Assembly (NCBI GenBank): GCA_003024785.1
Contig: PUQB01000162.1
Location: forward strand, 239,655 to 303,654
DNA: 64,000 nt
Source: Selaginella tamariscina
Taxonomy: Eukaryota > Streptophyta > Lycopodiopsida > Selaginellales > Selaginellaceae
Direction: 5' to 3'
This document shows, piece after piece, positions 60,793-64,000 of the stretch; the stretch's first letter is position 1; every line of letters starts with the position of its first letter. Position numbers and translations under genes: made by a program. Below the pieces are notes generated by a model, which made no database searches, was not told the origin of the DNA, and was given only the letters and a program-made list of their open reading frames with translations.

Positions 60793-60998
60793 TGTAAGAT
60801 ACTGTATATTATGTAATGTAACGTATATACGCATGTGTATATACACACATGCATAGTGACACATGGGTGGTGATCTGGCCGCCATGTGTCAGCGCCACGT
60901 GTCGCATGTGTGCCACGTGGCAGGAGGTCTCCTGTATATAAGCAGGGTTTTTGTAGCTTAATGGATCTGACATTTTTAATATATATCGGCTCTTTTCA
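60793..60998 (+). repeat. 3' LTR of nested gypsy
   Basis: It begins TGTAAGATACTG and ends GGCTCTTTTCA, differing from the left LTR only by a few single-base length changes. Confidence 0.92.
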
Positions 60999-63060
60999 GA
61001 GAACTAAGATACACTATTCATCTAGACACCTATAATTCAGAAAGTACCACATTGCCCTCAAGCAATGTATTGAGAAACGCCTCAATTTCTCAACTACTTA
61101 AAAACATGTTTCAAGTTATAACACTAAGGTAGTGCCTTACCAAGTGTTGAACTCAAGTCACTTGAGTCTTTATATTTCATGATTATGGCCACCTCATGTG
61201 ATCATAACTAAGTCTTAATATTGAGCGCTCCAAACTCAATATTCAAGAGATACCATACTATACTTTGACAAGTCATTTATAATCAATCTTAAAGACTGTC
61301 ATAAATACTTTTAAAGTCTAAGATATGAATATCTCAATGAATGAGGTGATAGGAAACCTCATATTTTTATACCGATATTAAACCATACGCTAGGAACCAT
61401 GAACTATGCATCAAGAAGGGACCAAACTTCTTGAACTAATATAACCACTGGATATCTCACTTTCAAGGATTTTGAACCAAACTCAAGGAACACCATCAAA
61501 CCTTAAGATAAAACTAATGACTAACCCAAGGAATACAATCAAACCTTGAGTCAAAATAGTTCTATTTTCGATATTCCAAGAACTGAAGATACCTACTTGA
61601 TAAGTTCTTTGAGTGCCCACATTTTTGACCATGATGCAAAGTTCGCTCTTTTGAATAATCATATTCGACTCTAAAATGAAATCGATTTGGAAACCAATAC
61701 CAACTTCTAATTCTTATCGAATATATACTATCTTAAGGAGGTACATGCACTTAAACCTCCAATGGAAATCCGACTGTTACTGGCTCATTGATAATTCTCA
61801 ACTTAAGTTATCAAACTTAGCAAGTTTCCTTACTTAGTCGATAAACTAAGTGGAGAATCCCAAATCATGCTCTTCTTAAGTAATGAATCACCCTTGTTCA
61901 AAGCTTATTTCCTCATTGCAAACAATGTTACAGATTTCAAGATTAAAGAGTTAACAATGAAAATGCACAAGTGTGCGCCGAACGCCTTCACTATGCAAGT
62001 CTTTCATTACTCAGTAACTTGAAAATGTAAATGTATGTTTCCAACATTACTTTTTATGATAGATCACGCCATCCATCCAAAAGATGCATTGATAAAAAAT
62101 GCAACATTAAATTTGTCTACTGCCAAAATCTATTATTTTATTTTACTCTTATGATCTCACATGAAATAACTTCATAATCAAGTTAGTCGAGCTAGCTAAT
62201 TTGAATACAAAGTGCGTGCTTACAACCAACTAAGGTTTCAAATTGTACTTTGTTCAAATCAGGTGACTTGAACTTAGTAAACTATTTCACTTAATGTTAT
62301 TTGTAGCTAGCGTCATTAAAATATTGCGAACATCGGACAATACTTTGATTACATTGGATCTAAGAACCAATTGCTTAACATATTCATCATATGTTAATAT
62401 TTGACATTTCGTTGTATTATAAGTTCATCATCATAGTTTGCTTCTGGAGTTACACTCTGGAAAACATGCACTATAATGAGAACTTATTTTACACTTTATG
62501 TTAAAATGTAGTATTCCCTCTTATGTTTGACTATGCCCCTTTTTCCGAAGTCAAAGACGCACATTTGATTCCCCGTTTGAACACTACAGTTGGATCCGAT
62601 ATTGAATCTTGCCCTAAGTCAAAACTCAATGGACACAGTTTGTTTCAAAATCATGTGTTATCCCAAATTCAAACACCTTTAAAGAAAAGAAAAATTTTCA
62701 ATAATGTGTAGACTTAGGATATCACAAGACACACCTCACAAGACTTAGTTTGTAAGCCAGAACAAACTAACACGCCACATCTTGTGGAGTATATGGTAAG
62801 GTAATATGAACATCCATAAGGTAAAGTAACCTGGCATACAACTTGAAAGTTGCCTTCTAAGTGCTACCTTTGACATTTGAGTCCATAATCCACACCCACT
62901 TAAGAAGTAGGTGTACTCTAAAGAGTTATAGATCTCAGGACCAACTCTCCATGTAAAATTCAGACGTTAGCCAAAAGTGATAGAGTACTTTAAGAATTTA
63001 GAACTAACTAAACCCTAAAACACACCACACTTTAGGCAGTCCTACTGACTGTAGAGAATA
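60999..63060 (-). other. Internal non-coding region of LARD-like element (right part)
   Basis: The first 330 bases match copy 1 up to about 3455; the rest is present only here. A 62-codon frame at 62523 lacks any motif. On the minus strand this is the region just downstream of the primer-binding site, where gag would lie in an autonomous element. Confidence 0.7.
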
Positions 63061-63072
63061 GCTCCGATACCA
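63061..63072 (-). promoter_or_regulatory. Primer-binding site for initiator tRNA-Met
   Basis: On the minus strand the 12 bases read TGGTATCGGAGC, one mismatch from TGGTATCAGAGC, which is complementary to the 3' end of plant initiator tRNA-Met. It lies one base inside the LTR end, as expected. Confidence 0.85.
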
Positions 63073-63073
63073 A

Positions 63074-64000
63074 TGTCAGAATTTTAATCCAAAGGGCTAA
63101 CACGTGGCAACACGTGGCTGCCAAGTGGCCATTCGGCGTCATCACCCTATGTGAGCAACGCTAAGTCTTCCAAAATAACCCTAAGAGTCTAACTCAGGGA
63201 CCCAATTAGGCAAAAGACTTAGAGTCCTACCCTAAGTCCCCTAGAATGACCATCCCTGAACCCTAGAGGATAACTCGAGTAAACTTTAGGATCATGTCCT
63301 AGTAAACCTAGACAGGCTCATGCCCTAACCCCACAAAGGAGATGTGTCTCACACATACCCTCGTGATAGAGCTAAGACATCGTCACTTACCCCTTGAGGA
63401 ATCACCCTCATCTGAGAGTACAACCCTTTAGGGCGACAAGGGGTACCCTTAAGCATGACTAACCCCTAAGGGTTTGAATGGCCAAGTCATACCCTAGACC
63501 TAGGGCTAGTACTTAGTGAGGACACGAGTGTGCGTCGTAGGTGGACACGAGTGTTCTGCTAAGCAAACTCCCTAAGGCTAGATTTGGATAACCCTAAGTA
63601 CATGACCTTGCAAGTGCTTCACAAAAAGGCTCTTGCTAACAAGTTTAGGTTATTCAACCCCTGGATTCCAAGGAGGACACTCCTCTAGCCAAGTGTGCCT
63701 AAGCACACCTGGTTACGAGACCTAACCTCCCTTTAGCAAATGCCCAAGGCTTAGCACCCTAGTGCGAGCACAAGCATGTCTATTTATTAGAGTATCCAAC
63801 CCTTTGGCAACAAGCCCATGACACAACCCTAAAGGGCGTGCCTCGGGCGTTGTATCGTGTGACACTGCCTTCCCCGATGTGGGCTATCATGTCATAGCCC
63901 TTAGATTCGAGGTTGCACTAAGTGCCACAAACATGGCTCCTAAATGCCAACTCTAGAACCCCTCAATTATCCCTCAAGACCCGGTAAGGAAACCCTGTCA
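63074..64000 (-). repeat. 5' LTR (minus orientation) of LARD-like element, partial
   Basis: It matches 52662-53611 closely, with scattered substitutions and a missing block near 63861 compared with 53449-53478. The rest lies beyond the window. Confidence 0.85.

Larger units (their letters stand above)
56092..60998 (+). mobile_element. Ty3/gypsy retrotransposon nested in LARD
   Basis: The 4.9-kb element has LTRs of 203 and 206 bp with almost identical sequence, and gag, protease, reverse transcriptase, RNase H and integrase in the gypsy order. Copy 1 of the host element shows the uninterrupted site (TATTGAACTAAAATAC at 3151). GAAC lies at 56088-56091 and at 61001-61004, with two extra bases GA after the right LTR, so the target duplication is slightly irregular. 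Nearly identical LTRs mean recent insertion, yet the polyprotein is broken by several shifts. The purine tract cagaggggggataa precedes the right LTR. Confidence 0.92.
52662..64000 (-). mobile_element. LARD-like LTR element, copy 2, with nested gypsy
   Basis: LTRs start at 52662 and 63074, both with TGTCAGA(G/A)TTTTAA; the right LTR runs past the window. Without the nested element the internal part is about 3.8 kb and has no retrotransposon protein motif. A primer-binding site for initiator tRNA-Met lies at 63061-63072 and a polypurine tract at 54379-54390, both reading on the minus strand. Large non-coding internal regions with intact LTR signals define LARD elements, which rely on proteins from other elements. 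Confidence 0.85.

Overview
The window looks like nuclear DNA of a land plant. It is visibly AT-rich, full of (AT)n, (GT)n and (GA)n tracts, and carries plant-type Ty3/gypsy elements, a plant-type LINE, PPR genes, a phytochelatin synthase gene and a plant TolB-like propeller gene. At least one PPR gene is split by many introns; intron-rich PPR genes are known from early-diverging land plants, so a fern, lycophyte or bryophyte seems more likely than a flowering plant. That is inference; the species cannot be named from this sequence.

Layout. 1-3455: end of a large non-coding LTR element (LARD-like, minus orientation). 3540-5210: first copy of a dispersed AT-rich repeat. 5632-14533: a 5'-truncated LINE with a 21-bp target-site duplication, split by a gag-protease-only LTR element (8813-13468, perfect 5-bp duplication). 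14750-16570: second copy of the dispersed repeat. 17640-21781: a decayed Ty3/gypsy element. 22043-25035: a TolB-like propeller gene and the C-terminal exons of a spastin-like AAA ATPase, both minus. 26426-28136: a clean five-exon gene of unknown function. 29850-35575: a duplicated block of PPR debris with an alpha-mannosidase exon fragment, around a possible unknown gene. 37924-40429: phytochelatin synthase (minus). 41515-42771: a PPR gene (plus). 43670-44570: unassigned exons. 46100-48430: a multi-exon PPR gene (minus). 48773-50421: a TIR DNA transposon with a Pro/Gly-rich gene. 52662-64000: a second copy of the LARD-like element, nearly complete, with a Ty3/gypsy element (56092-60998) nested in it.

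No operon-like cooperation is visible. The host genes are islands between nested transposons. Most frame breaks that could be placed in the host genes are single-base changes in or next to short homopolymers, so several apparent pseudogenes may be real genes damaged by assembly indels. The 247-aa gene at 26426-28136 reads through without any break. No tRNA, rRNA, CRISPR array or organellar gene was recognised.
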